In this document: positions 28,349 to 36,187 of the stretch, in pieces
Layout: each line of letters opens with the position of its first letter
Position numbering within the stretch: position 1 is the stretch's first letter
Origin: Melioribacteraceae bacterium
GTDB lineage: Bacteria; Bacteroidota; Ignavibacteria; Ignavibacteriales; Melioribacteraceae
NCBI GenBank assembly: GCA_027030245.1
Contig: JALVFE010000016.1
Location: forward strand, 248,001 to 312,000
Length of the DNA: 64,000 bases
Direction: 5' to 3'
Notes under the pieces: generated by a model
Database searches by the model: none
Told to the model about the DNA's origin: nothing
What the model saw: the letters and a program-made list of their open reading frames with translations, nothing else
Program-made: the position numbers and the translations under genes

Positions 28349-28476
28349 AAGAAAAATCCTCAACGAAAGTTGGGGATTTTTTTGTTTAAGACTTTTAATC
28401 ACCTTTCCAAAATATAATTTTTTAGTCTGATTGTTTTAATTCACTGAGCAAAGAATTAATTAGCGAAGAAATTATC

Positions 28477-28522
28477 GTCGGGCTCATATCCCGAAAATTT
28501 TCGGGATGCAGGTTTAAGTCCA
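28477..28522 (+). pseudogene. tRNA-fMet anticodon-arm remnant interrupted by a palindrome
   Basis: CGTCGGGCTCATA and TGCAGGTTTAAGTCC match the anticodon and T arms of the intact tRNA. The sequence between them is replaced by the palindrome TCCCGAAAATTTTCGGGA. The second unit carries the same remnant at 28936-28981 with GTCGTGCTCATA, a further stem mutation. Confidence 0.82.
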
Positions 28523-28638
28523 TCTAAAAACTTAAAATTGTCATTCCGAACTTGTTTCGGAATCTATTGTTGAACTGTTTGAAAGTTTTAGATGCTGAAA
28601 CAATTCGCCTGCGGCGAACAGCATGACACTTTTAGATC
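28523..28638 (+). mobile_element. 116-bp MITE-like element (second copy at 28982-29097)
   Basis: The element begins ATCTAAAA and ends TTTTAGAT. Inside these ends, TGTCATTCC... and ...GCATGACA form a subterminal inverted repeat. The middle has GAACTTGTTTCGGAATCT and AGATGCTGAAACAA, typical of small non-coding elements spread in Bacteroidetes-related genomes, plus a small palindrome TTCGCCTGCGGCGAA. No transposase is encoded. Both copies sit at the same place in the tandem unit, so insertion came before the duplication. Confidence 0.7.
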
Positions 28639-29515
28639 GTCCTACATGCTGACCACAAAGAGAAAGCAAATTACATTTGTGATTGGCTTTTTTTATTCCT
28701 AAAGTTTAACAAATGGCGTTGGCAGGGAATTTCTTAAGAAGAATGTTCCTGAATATTAAAGCGGAGGTTACAGGTTCAATCCGCCGCAGGCGGACTGTCC
28801 CCGCTACAAAGAAAATCCTCAACGAAAGTTGGGGATTTTTTTGTTTAAAACTTTTAATCACCTTTCCAAAATATAATTTTTTAGTCTGATTGTTTTAATT
28901 CACTGAGCAAAGAATTAATTAACGAAGAAATGATCGTCGTGCTCATATCCCGAAAATTTTCGGGATGCAGGTTCAAGTCCATCTAAAAACTTAAAATTGT
29001 CATTCCGAACTTGTTTCGGAATCTATTGTTGAACTGTTTGAAAGTTTTAGATGCTGAAACAATTCGCCTGCGGCGAACAGCATGACACTTTTAGATCGTC
29101 CTACATGCTGACCACAAAGAGAAAGCAAATTACATTTGTGATTGGCTTTTTTTATTCCATAAAGTTTAACAAATGGCGTTGGCAGGGAATTCCTTAAGAA
29201 GAATGTTCCCGAATATTAAAGCGGAGGTTGCAGGTTCAATCCGCCGCAGGCGGACTGTCCCCGCTACAAAAAAAATCCTCAACAAATGTTGGGGATTTTT
29301 TTATCTAGTTAACTAATCTTATCTTCAAAAAAATTATTTGTTAACCGATTCACATCTTTAAGGTGGGCTTCGTATTTTAAGAAAAACTCGTCGAAACAAT
29401 GTCTCGAAGATTGAAGGGCTAGGTGCTATTAGAACGAATTATCTCCAGAAATTGCCCAAATGGATTTCCAAAATATAAAATTTCTATACAGCAACGCCAT
29501 TACTGTGAAAAAATG

Positions 29516-29560
29516 TTTGATTCATTTAATTTTTTAAAGTATATTTGCAATAACGTTATT
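29516..29560 (+). promoter_or_regulatory. Predicted promoter and palindromic operator of the type I RM operon
   Basis: TTTG (29516-29519) and TATATTTG (29540-29547) are 20 bases apart, the same promoter shape as at the tRNA. Two bases after it, at the expected transcription start, lies the perfect 12-base palindrome AATAACGTTATT (29549-29560), a likely repressor or controller site. No obvious C-protein is encoded next to it. Confidence 0.6.
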
Positions 29561-29573
29561 ATTGTATAGAATT

Positions 29574-30161
29574 ATGAAGACAAAGTTAAAATATATCGCC
29601 AATATTCAATCGGGTTATTCTTTCCGTTCAAAAATATCGAAAAAAGATAACGGGAATATCCAATTAATTCAAATGAAAGATTTAAACGAACAATTCAAAG
29701 TGAATACAAAAGATTTGGATAAAATCGAAATTTCCAATATGAGAAACAATTATTTGATGAAAAAAAACGATTTGATTTTTAAATCGAGGGGTTTGGATAC
29801 AAAAGCTTCTATTTTAGATAAAGATATAGACAATACAATTTTAGCTGCGCCTCTTATAAGAATTAGAATTAAAAACACAAATGTTTTACCTGAATATGTT
29901 CTTTGGTATATTAATGAATTACCTGCGCAAACGTTTATAAATAGAAGAGCGAAAGGGACTTTCCAAAAAATGATTACAAAACAAGATTTGGAAGATCTTG
30001 AAATAGAAATCCCGGAAATTGAAAAACAAAGGAAAATTTTAGAAATATTTTATTTGGCAAATAAAGAATCTTCATTACTGGCAGAACTGTCGAAAAAGAA
30101 AAAGAGATACATTTCAAAAATTTTATTGGATAAAATTAAGGAGAATCAAAATGGCAACTAA
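29574..30161 (+). CDS. Half-size type I restriction specificity subunit (HsdS-like)
   Basis: A 195-residue protein with one target-recognition domain: KLKYIANIQSGYSFRSKI at the start, then VNTKDLDKIE, YLMKKNDLIFKSRG, TILAAPLIRIRI, FQKMITKQDLEDLEIEIPEIEKQ and a helical tail ending in a Lys-rich stretch. A full HsdS has two such units; the operon also has one of normal size (34115-35260). Half-size S proteins can act as dimers or swap specificity; which applies here is unknown. The ATG at 29574 is preferred to a TTG four codons earlier. It overlaps the next small gene by 11 bases. Confidence 0.82.
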   Translation: MKTKLKYIANIQSGYSFRSKISKKDNGNIQLIQMKDLNEQFKVNTKDLDKIEISNMRNNYLMKKNDLIFKSRGLDTKASILDKDIDNTILAAPLIRIRIKNTNVLPEYVLWYINELPAQTFINRRAKGTFQKMITKQDLEDLEIEIPEIEKQRKILEIFYLANKESSLLAELSKKKKRYISKILLDKIKENQNGN

Positions 30162-30324
30162 TCCCCCAACCGGAGACGGTCATCGTAACGGAGCTGTAAG
30201 AAAACGTTCTCAAATTTTCAATCCTAAAACAAAAAGATGGGTAAAAAGAGATACGGAAACGGGAAAATTCATCGATCAAAAAGCTGATAAAAAACCCTTC
30301 AAAGGCGTAAGGAAAGAAAAATGA
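30151..30324 (+). CDS. Small conserved basic protein of type I RM operons
   Basis: A 57-residue protein in frame from ATG 30151 to TGA 30324, preceded by AAGGAG. It is rich in Lys/Arg, has no membrane segment, and reads GDGHRNGAVRKRSQIFNP, then RWVKRDTETGKF, then PFKGVRKEK. I recall proteins of this kind (GDGHR.G.VR.RSQ ... KRD..TG.F ... FKGVRKE) next to hsdM in other genomes; the role is unknown. It overlaps the HsdS-like gene before it and the hsdM start after it (ATGA), so all three are tightly coupled. Confidence 0.8.
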   Translation: MATNPPTGDGHRNGAVRKRSQIFNPKTKRWVKRDTETGKFIDQKADKKPFKGVRKEK

Positions 30325-31883
30325 GTGAAAATAAAATAAGTCAAAAAAATATTAACAATGCGGCGTGGGCGGCATGCGATACTTTCCGGGGCGTTGTCGA
30401 TCCGGCTCAATACAAAGATTACATTCTTGTGATGCTTTTTTTAAAATACATTTCCGATGTTTGGAAAGACCACTACGAAAATTACAAAAAACAATATGGT
30501 AACGACGAAACCAGAATAAGAAGAAAACTTGAAAGAGAACGGTTTACTTTACCGGAAATAGAATTGAAAGATGAGAAAACCGGAGAAATTATTGATAAAT
30601 TTTTAGCTGATTTTTACAGCTTGTACAAAAGACGCGATTATCCTAATATCGGCGATTTGATAAATATCGTTTTAGCCGATATCGAAGAGAAAAACAAATC
30701 GAAATTAGAAGGTGTATTCAGAAATATTGATTTCAACAGCGAAGCAAATTTGGGAAAGACCAAAGATAGAAACCGGAGATTAAAATTACTACTCGAAGAT
30801 TTTAATAAACCGGAATTGGACATGCGCCCCAGCAAGGTATCGGAAGACGTAATCGGGAATACATATATTTATTTAATAGAAAGGTTTGCTTCGGACGCCG
30901 GCAAAAAAGCAGGCGAATTTTATACACCGCACAAGGTATCGGAATTGGTAGCAAAGCTTGCGCAACCGAAATCGGGCGATAAAATATGCGACCCTGCTTG
31001 CGGTTCCGGAGGATTGTTAATTGAAGCAGCCAAAGAAGTTGGAGATAAAAATTTTGCTCTGTTCGGAATGGAAGTAAACGGTAGCACCTGGGCTTTAGCA
31101 AGAATGAACATGTTTCTTCATCAAATAGACGGAGCAAGAATTGAATGGTGCAACACTTTAACCGCGCCGGCGCTTGTAGAAAACGATAAACTAATGAAAT
31201 TTAACGTTGTTGTTGCAAATCCGCCTTTTTCTTTGGATAAATGGGGAGCCGAAGAAGCCGAAAGCGATATTTATAACAGATTCTGGAGAGGAATACCGCC
31301 GAAGAGTAAAGGCGATTGGGCTTTTATAACCCACATGGTAGAGGCGGCCATTGAAAAAGAAGGAAGGGTTGTAGTTGTTGTTCCTCACGGTGTTTTGTTC
31401 AGAGGCGGGGCAGAAGGAAGAATAAGACAAAAAATGATTGAAGAAAATATTCTTGATGCGGTTATAGGTTTGCCGGGAAACCTTTTCCCAACCACGTCAA
31501 TCCCTGTGGCAATTTTGGTATTCGATAAAAAAAGGGAAAAAGGCGGATTAAACGAGAACCGCAAAGATGTAATTTTTATCGATGCAAGCCGGGAATTTAT
31601 TCAAGGGAAAAACCAAAACGAACTTTCCGAAGAACATATTAACAAAATAGTTGAAACATATCGTAAAAGAAAAACAGTTGATAAATATTCATACGTAGCA
31701 ACTTTTGATGAAATCAAAGAAAACGAATTTAACCTGAACATTCCCAGGTATGTAGATACATTTGAAGAGGAAGAAGAAATTGATATCGACGAAGTGCAAA
31801 AAGAAATTGAAGAATTGGAAAAAGAACTTGACGAAATTCGTAAACAAATGAATGCTAAACTAAAAGAGATTTTAAGAGATTAA
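30321..31883 (+). CDS. hsdM: Type I DNA methyltransferase subunit HsdM
   Basis: The 520-residue N6-adenine methyltransferase has the HsdM N-terminal helical domain (ISQKNINNAAWAACDTFRGVVDPAQYKDYILVMLFLKYISDVW). The SAM-binding motif DPACGSGG follows AGEFYTPHKVSELVAKL near residue 200, and the catalytic NPPF sits in VVANPPFSLDKWG near 295. A long charged coiled coil (EEEEEIDIDEVQKEIEELEKELDEI) ends it. It methylates the recognition site and joins HsdS and HsdR. The gene starts by ATGA overlap with the 57-aa gene. Confidence 0.96.
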   Translation: MSENKISQKNINNAAWAACDTFRGVVDPAQYKDYILVMLFLKYISDVWKDHYENYKKQYGNDETRIRRKLERERFTLPEIELKDEKTGEIIDKFLADFYSLYKRRDYPNIGDLINIVLADIEEKNKSKLEGVFRNIDFNSEANLGKTKDRNRRLKLLLEDFNKPELDMRPSKVSEDVIGNTYIYLIERFASDAGKKAGEFYTPHKVSELVAKLAQPKSGDKICDPACGSGGLLIEAAKEVGDKNFALFGMEVNGSTWALARMNMFLHQIDGARIEWCNTLTAPALVENDKLMKFNVVVANPPFSLDKWGAEEAESDIYNRFWRGIPPKSKGDWAFITHMVEAAIEKEGRVVVVVPHGVLFRGGAEGRIRQKMIEENILDAVIGLPGNLFPTTSIPVAILVFDKKREKGGLNENRKDVIFIDASREFIQGKNQNELSEEHINKIVETYRKRKTVDKYSYVATFDEIKENEFNLNIPRYVDTFEEEEEIDIDEVQKEIEELEKELDEIRKQMNAKLKEILRD

Positions 31884-32043
31884 ATAAGTGTGGTTGAGAG
31901 CTAGATTAAAACGCCCAAGCGCGAAATTGTTATAACTGCAAGTTTTAACCCGCAGAAAAAAAACATTAAAGGTTTTGGCATAAGTTTTTGCAACGAAGTA
32001 AGCAAAAATTATGACAAAACCGGAAACTATATACTAATAAAAC
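31884..32043 (+). other. 160-base gap with an open frame lacking a start
   Basis: Between hsdM and the AlbA_2 gene one frame is open for about 45 codons after a TAG at 31904 (reading ..REIVITASFNPQKK..GFGISFCNEVSKNYDKTG..), with no ATG, GTG or TTG in frame. It may be a remnant of a deleted gene; no promoter is obvious. Confidence 0.35.
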
Positions 32044-34077
32044 ATGAATATCAATCAAATACTTGAAGAAATATCGAACGGTGAAGGTCTGCATACGGAA
32101 TTCAAAGAATCGAAGAACAAACTTCCCTCGGATTTATTTGAAACCGTTTGCGCATTTTTAAATACTGACGGAGGAATGATTTTACTCGGAGTGGACGATA
32201 ACGGAACGATAACCGGGATTGAACAAAATGCAGTTACAAAACTTAAAACCGATTTGACAAATCTTTCGAACAATCCCCAAAAGATAGATCCGCCTTATCT
32301 TTTGTTTCCGCACGAATTTGAAATTGAAGGGGAAATAATTATTGCCGTTCAAGTTCCGCTTAGCTCACAGCTGCATAAAACCGGCGGAGAAATATTTATG
32401 CGCAGCGAAGACGGAGATTACAAAATTAAAGGCACTCATCAATTGGCGGGTATTATTAACCGTAAATTGGGACTTTTTACCGAGCAAAGAACTTTCCCGT
32501 ACTTTAGTATTGATGATTTGCGACTCGAACTTTTTGACAAAGCAAGACGTTTGATGCGATCTTATAATTCACAACATCCGTGGTTAAATTATTCCAACGA
32601 AGAATTACTTCAAATAGGCGGGTTTTATAATGTTGATTACAAAACCGGTAAATCGTCTCTTTCGCTTGCCGCTATTTTAATGTTTGGAAACGATCTTGCT
32701 ATTCAACAAGCGGTTCCTGCTTATAAAATTGATTGCCTTTTAAGACGAGAAAACACAGACCGCTACGACGACCGTTTGATTATTAGAACAAACTTGATTG
32801 ATGCTTACGACTTAATGATGGAATTTATAAGAAAGCACATGAACGATCCCTTCTACCTCGAAGGGGACCAGCGCGTAAGTCTGCGGGATAAAATTTTCCG
32901 CGAAGCTGTTTCCAATATCATTTCGCACAGGGAATATACAAGTCCGGCTCCGGCAAGACTGATGATTTACAAAGATAAAGTTATTTTGGATAATCCTTCC
33001 GTGCCTCACCACTTCGGAGAAATTACACCGGAAAATCTTAAACCGTTTTCCAAAAATCCTACTATTTGTAAGTTTATGATTCAGCTCGGAAGATTCGACG
33101 AACTCGGTTCCGGAGTTACAAACATCAACAAATATCTTCCGCTTTATGCAAAAGGAGCAAAACCTGTATTCAAAGAAACCGGTTCCGGTTTTGAATTGAT
33201 TTTACCTATGGATGAAACAGCCTATGTTACAATACATGATACAGTCTATGTCGCCACCCAAGTAAATACTCATGTCGAACGTCTTTTACTTGCTTTGGAA
33301 GGTGAAATGTCCCGCGCCGAACTGATGAATAAATTAGGAGTGGCAAGCGTCAGATATTTCCGAAAAGGCTATTTACAGCCCGCATTGAAAGAAAATTTAA
33401 TAGAAATGACAATTCCGGATAAGCCGAGAAGCGTTAAGCAAAAATACAGACTTACGGAAAAAGGGATTGAACGCCTTAAATCTTCCGATAACATAGGCTC
33501 TAAAAACAGAGCCTATGTTAGAGCCCATGTTACCCCTTATGTTGAACGGCTTTTGCAAGTCATCGAGGGGGAAATATCGGCGGAAGAATTGCAAAAGAAA
33601 TTGGGCGTCACAGATTCGAAAAACTTTAAAAAAGTGTATTTAAAGCCCGCATTACAAGAAAATTTAATTGAAATGACGATTCCGGATAAACCGAACAGCC
33701 GCTTTCAGAAATATAGAATATCGGAAAAAGGAAGGGAATTTTTAAAAGGTAACGTTATTAAAGAAAAGAAAATTAAATACGCTACCACCCAAGTCACCAC
33801 CCAAGTCGCCACCCAAGTCGACCATCATGACGCCCAACATGTAACCCAGCAAGTTAGGGCTTTATTAAAATCATTAAAAGGCGAAATGACGCGCGCGGAA
33901 TTAATGAACAATTTAAAACTGAAAGACAGAGTTAATTTTTATGAAAAATACTTGCAGCCCGCTTTGGCTCTTGATTTAATTGAAATGACAATTCCCGATA
34001 AACCCAAAAGCAAAAACCAAAAATATAGATTGACTGCTAAAGGGAAAGAAATTTTGGAGAAACATGACTATACATAG
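32044..34077 (+). CDS. AlbA_2 / GHKL-type ATP-binding protein with three winged-helix repeats
   Basis: A 677-residue protein common inside type I RM operons. The Schlafen-AlbA_2 domain is at residues 1-135 (EGLHTEFKESKNKLPSDLFETVCAFLNTDGGMILLGVDDNG). A GHKL-like ATPase domain spans about 260-400 (REAVSNIISHREY...ILDNPS). The C-terminus has three related winged-helix units (about 415-480, 500-565 and 605-670), each with GE(M/I)SxxEL.xKLG and a conserved LIEMTIPDKP. The linkers are rich in TQVTTQVATQV. It may regulate or sense nucleic acids; the function in RM loci is not established. Database names as RecG-like helicase would be misleading: no helicase motor is present. Confidence 0.85.
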   Translation: MNINQILEEISNGEGLHTEFKESKNKLPSDLFETVCAFLNTDGGMILLGVDDNGTITGIEQNAVTKLKTDLTNLSNNPQKIDPPYLLFPHEFEIEGEIIIAVQVPLSSQLHKTGGEIFMRSEDGDYKIKGTHQLAGIINRKLGLFTEQRTFPYFSIDDLRLELFDKARRLMRSYNSQHPWLNYSNEELLQIGGFYNVDYKTGKSSLSLAAILMFGNDLAIQQAVPAYKIDCLLRRENTDRYDDRLIIRTNLIDAYDLMMEFIRKHMNDPFYLEGDQRVSLRDKIFREAVSNIISHREYTSPAPARLMIYKDKVILDNPSVPHHFGEITPENLKPFSKNPTICKFMIQLGRFDELGSGVTNINKYLPLYAKGAKPVFKETGSGFELILPMDETAYVTIHDTVYVATQVNTHVERLLLALEGEMSRAELMNKLGVASVRYFRKGYLQPALKENLIEMTIPDKPRSVKQKYRLTEKGIERLKSSDNIGSKNRAYVRAHVTPYVERLLQVIEGEISAEELQKKLGVTDSKNFKKVYLKPALQENLIEMTIPDKPNSRFQKYRISEKGREFLKGNVIKEKKIKYATTQVTTQVATQVDHHDAQHVTQQVRALLKSLKGEMTRAELMNNLKLKDRVNFYEKYLQPALALDLIEMTIPDKPKSKNQKYRLTAKGKEILEKHDYT

Positions 34078-34114
34078 TTTTTATTTGGAAATGAAAAATA
34101 TTGGGGTGAAATAA

Positions 34115-35260
34115 GTGATTAGAAAAATTAAATTAGGCGATATTGCTGATATTTGTTCAGGGGGTACTCCAACACGTACCAAATCAAGTTATTGGAATGG
34201 CAAAATTCCGTGGGTTAAAACAACGCAGATTCAAAATTGTCTAATTTCTGAAAATGATATTGATGAATGGATTACAGAAGAAGGACTAAAAAAATCTTCA
34301 GCCAAAATTATTTCTAAAGGAACAATTTTAATGGCTATGTATGGCCAAGGTAAAACGCGCGGGCAAGTGGCGATCCTTAATATAGATGCAGCTATCAATC
34401 AAGCATGTGCTGCGATAAAAATAAACTCAACTGCAAATAAATATTTTGTTTATCAATATTTATTATTTAAGTATTATTCTATAAGAAATCTTAGTAATTC
34501 CGGTAGCCAAAAAAATCTTAGCTTAAGTTTAATAAAACGAATTCCGATTCATTTACCTCCCCTCCCCGAACAAAAAGCCATTGCATCGCTTCTCTCCGTT
34601 TGGGACGAAGCAATTGAGAAAACCGAACGACTGATTGAGGCGAAGGAGAGACAATTGAAATACACGAGAAGAAGCATATTTGCTAAATTAAATAATAATT
34701 CAAATATGAATTTACTTAGATTAAAAAAATTATGTAAAATTAAAAAAGGAGAACAAATTAATAAAATAGCTATGGTAGAAAACGGCAAATATTATGTTTT
34801 AAACGGCGGAGTTCTACCTTCAGGTTTTTTAAATAAATGGAATACACCCGAGAATACAATATCTATTAGCGAAGGTGGTAATTCTTGTGGTTTTGTAAAT
34901 TTTAATACTGAAAAATTTTGGGCCGGAGGACATTGTTATACTCTAAGGAACTTATCAAATAAAATTTACAAGGAATATTTATATCACTATCTTAAAAACA
35001 ATCAAGAACAGCTAATGAAATTACGTGTTGGCTCTGGTTTACCCAATATTCAAAAAAAGGATATAGAAAATTTTAAAGTTGCTGTCCCTAATCTAAAAAA
35101 ACAAAAACTCATTGCAAATTTGTTAAATGAAATCATAGAAGAAATAAATTTACTTAAACAACTGAACGACAAATACAAAACCCAAAAACGCGGCTTGATG
35201 CAAAAGTTGTTAACGGGGAAATGGAGAGTGAAAATCAATGAGGAAATAGAAAATGAGTGA
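34115..35260 (+). CDS. hsdS: Type I restriction specificity subunit HsdS
   Basis: The 381-residue protein has two target-recognition domains. The first has IADICSGGTPTRTKSSYWNGKIPWV and the second LKKLCKIKKGEQINKI. They are joined by a conserved helical spacer (LPEQKAIASLLSVWDEAIEKTERLIEAKERQL, about residues 150-180) and a C-terminal counterpart (LKQLNDKYKTQKRGLMQKLLTGKWRV). It reads the split DNA site for HsdM and HsdR. The start is GTG (34115) with GGGGTGA upstream. The spacer is markedly richer in G+C than the two recognition domains, a mark of domain swapping. It overlaps the patatin gene by 8 bases. Confidence 0.93.
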   Translation: MIRKIKLGDIADICSGGTPTRTKSSYWNGKIPWVKTTQIQNCLISENDIDEWITEEGLKKSSAKIISKGTILMAMYGQGKTRGQVAILNIDAAINQACAAIKINSTANKYFVYQYLLFKYYSIRNLSNSGSQKNLSLSLIKRIPIHLPPLPEQKAIASLLSVWDEAIEKTERLIEAKERQLKYTRRSIFAKLNNNSNMNLLRLKKLCKIKKGEQINKIAMVENGKYYVLNGGVLPSGFLNKWNTPENTISISEGGNSCGFVNFNTEKFWAGGHCYTLRNLSNKIYKEYLYHYLKNNQEQLMKLRVGSGLPNIQKKDIENFKVAVPNLKKQKLIANLLNEIIEEINLLKQLNDKYKTQKRGLMQKLLTGKWRVKINEEIENE

Positions 35261-36176
35261 GAAAACTTTTAAAATACTAGCTATTGATGGTGGTGGAATT
35301 AGAGGAGTATTTCCAGCTCATATTCTAAATTGTTTACAAAAGAGATTAGGAATAGATGTTAATAATTATTTTGATATGATTGCTGGAACAAGTACCGGTT
35401 CGATAATAGCTTCTGCAATAGCTTGTAAAATATCCCCGGAAAAAATAATAAAGCTTTATAAAGAAAAAGGGAGAAAGATATTTGTTGGTAAAAATGTGTT
35501 ATTGCCAAAATTTATTAAACCGGCTTTTATCAGTCTTTATAAAAACGAAGGATTAATTAAAATCCTTAAAGAAGAGTTTGGTGATATAAAACTTGGCGAT
35601 ATAAAAATACCATTACTTTTACCTGCAACTGATATAGGCAATGGCAGTGTGCATGTGTTCAAATCTGGCTATTCTAGTGATTTCTCTCGTGACATTGAAC
35701 GATTTGTTTACGAAGCAGTATCTGCATCTTGTTCAGCACCAATTTATTTTGACCCAATTAGAATAGACAAATACTTATTAGCTGATGGTGGTGTTTGGGC
35801 AAATAATCCATCATTAGCTGCTGTAATAGATGCAAAAAAAAGACTTAATATTGATTTTGATAAGATAAAGATTTTTAGTCTTGGGACTGGACATTCAAGA
35901 ATAGCTTATAATATTTCAACACATAAATATTGGGGATTTTTAACAGGGTTAAATGGGAAAGAGTTTGTTAGCTTTATTTTATCTCTTCAATCCCAATCAA
36001 TAAATAACTATTTGCATTTATTATTAAATAAAGAGCAAATACTTCGGATAGATTTTGAATCTGACAAACAGCTTCCATTAGATGATTTATCACAAATTGA
36101 TAATTTAATATCAAGAGCTGACCACGAATTTACTCACAGAACTGTGGAAATTAAAAAGTTTTTTGAAATAACCTAA
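35253..36176 (+). CDS. capV: CBASS effector: patatin-like phospholipase (CapV type)
   Basis: The 307-residue protein has the patatin catalytic plan: oxyanion loop GGGIRG at residues 13-18, nucleophile elbow GTSTG with Ser48, and catalytic Asp178 in DGG. In CBASS, CapV-type phospholipases are switched on by cyclic nucleotides and break the cell membrane to stop phage growth. It is directly followed by a CD-NTase and an E2-like gene. Codons are AT-rich compared with hsdM and hsdR around it. It begins inside the end of hsdS, so it has no promoter of its own in sight. Ungapped length is within the usual 300-360. Confidence 0.9.
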   Translation: MSEKTFKILAIDGGGIRGVFPAHILNCLQKRLGIDVNNYFDMIAGTSTGSIIASAIACKISPEKIIKLYKEKGRKIFVGKNVLLPKFIKPAFISLYKNEGLIKILKEEFGDIKLGDIKIPLLLPATDIGNGSVHVFKSGYSSDFSRDIERFVYEAVSASCSAPIYFDPIRIDKYLLADGGVWANNPSLAAVIDAKKRLNIDFDKIKIFSLGTGHSRIAYNISTHKYWGFLTGLNGKEFVSFILSLQSQSINNYLHLLLNKEQILRIDFESDKQLPLDDLSQIDNLISRADHEFTHRTVEIKKFFEIT

Positions 36177-36187
36177 AGGAGTCTATT

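Larger units (their letters stand above)
28251..29303 (+). repeat. Tandem array of 460-bp units built from decayed initiator-tRNA copies
   Basis: Units 28251-28710 and 28711-29170 are nearly identical, and a third partial copy runs 29171-29303. The period is 460 in both steps. Each full unit contains, in order, a hairpin (GGGAATTCC...GAATGTTCCC), a 3'-half tRNA remnant, a terminator (AATCCTCAAC-GAAA-GTTGGGGATTTTTTT), an anticodon-arm tRNA remnant, a 116-bp MITE-like element, and a terminator like that of the true tRNA. No open reading frame of note lies in the array. It separates housekeeping genes from the defence island. Confidence 0.93.

Noticed and set aside
28251-29303. CRISPR array
   Set aside because: The period is 460 bases with near-identical units; there are no short repeats with unique spacers and no cas genes.
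32044-34077. RecG-type helicase
   Set aside because: There are AlbA_2, GHKL-like and winged-helix parts but no Walker A helicase motor or DExH box.
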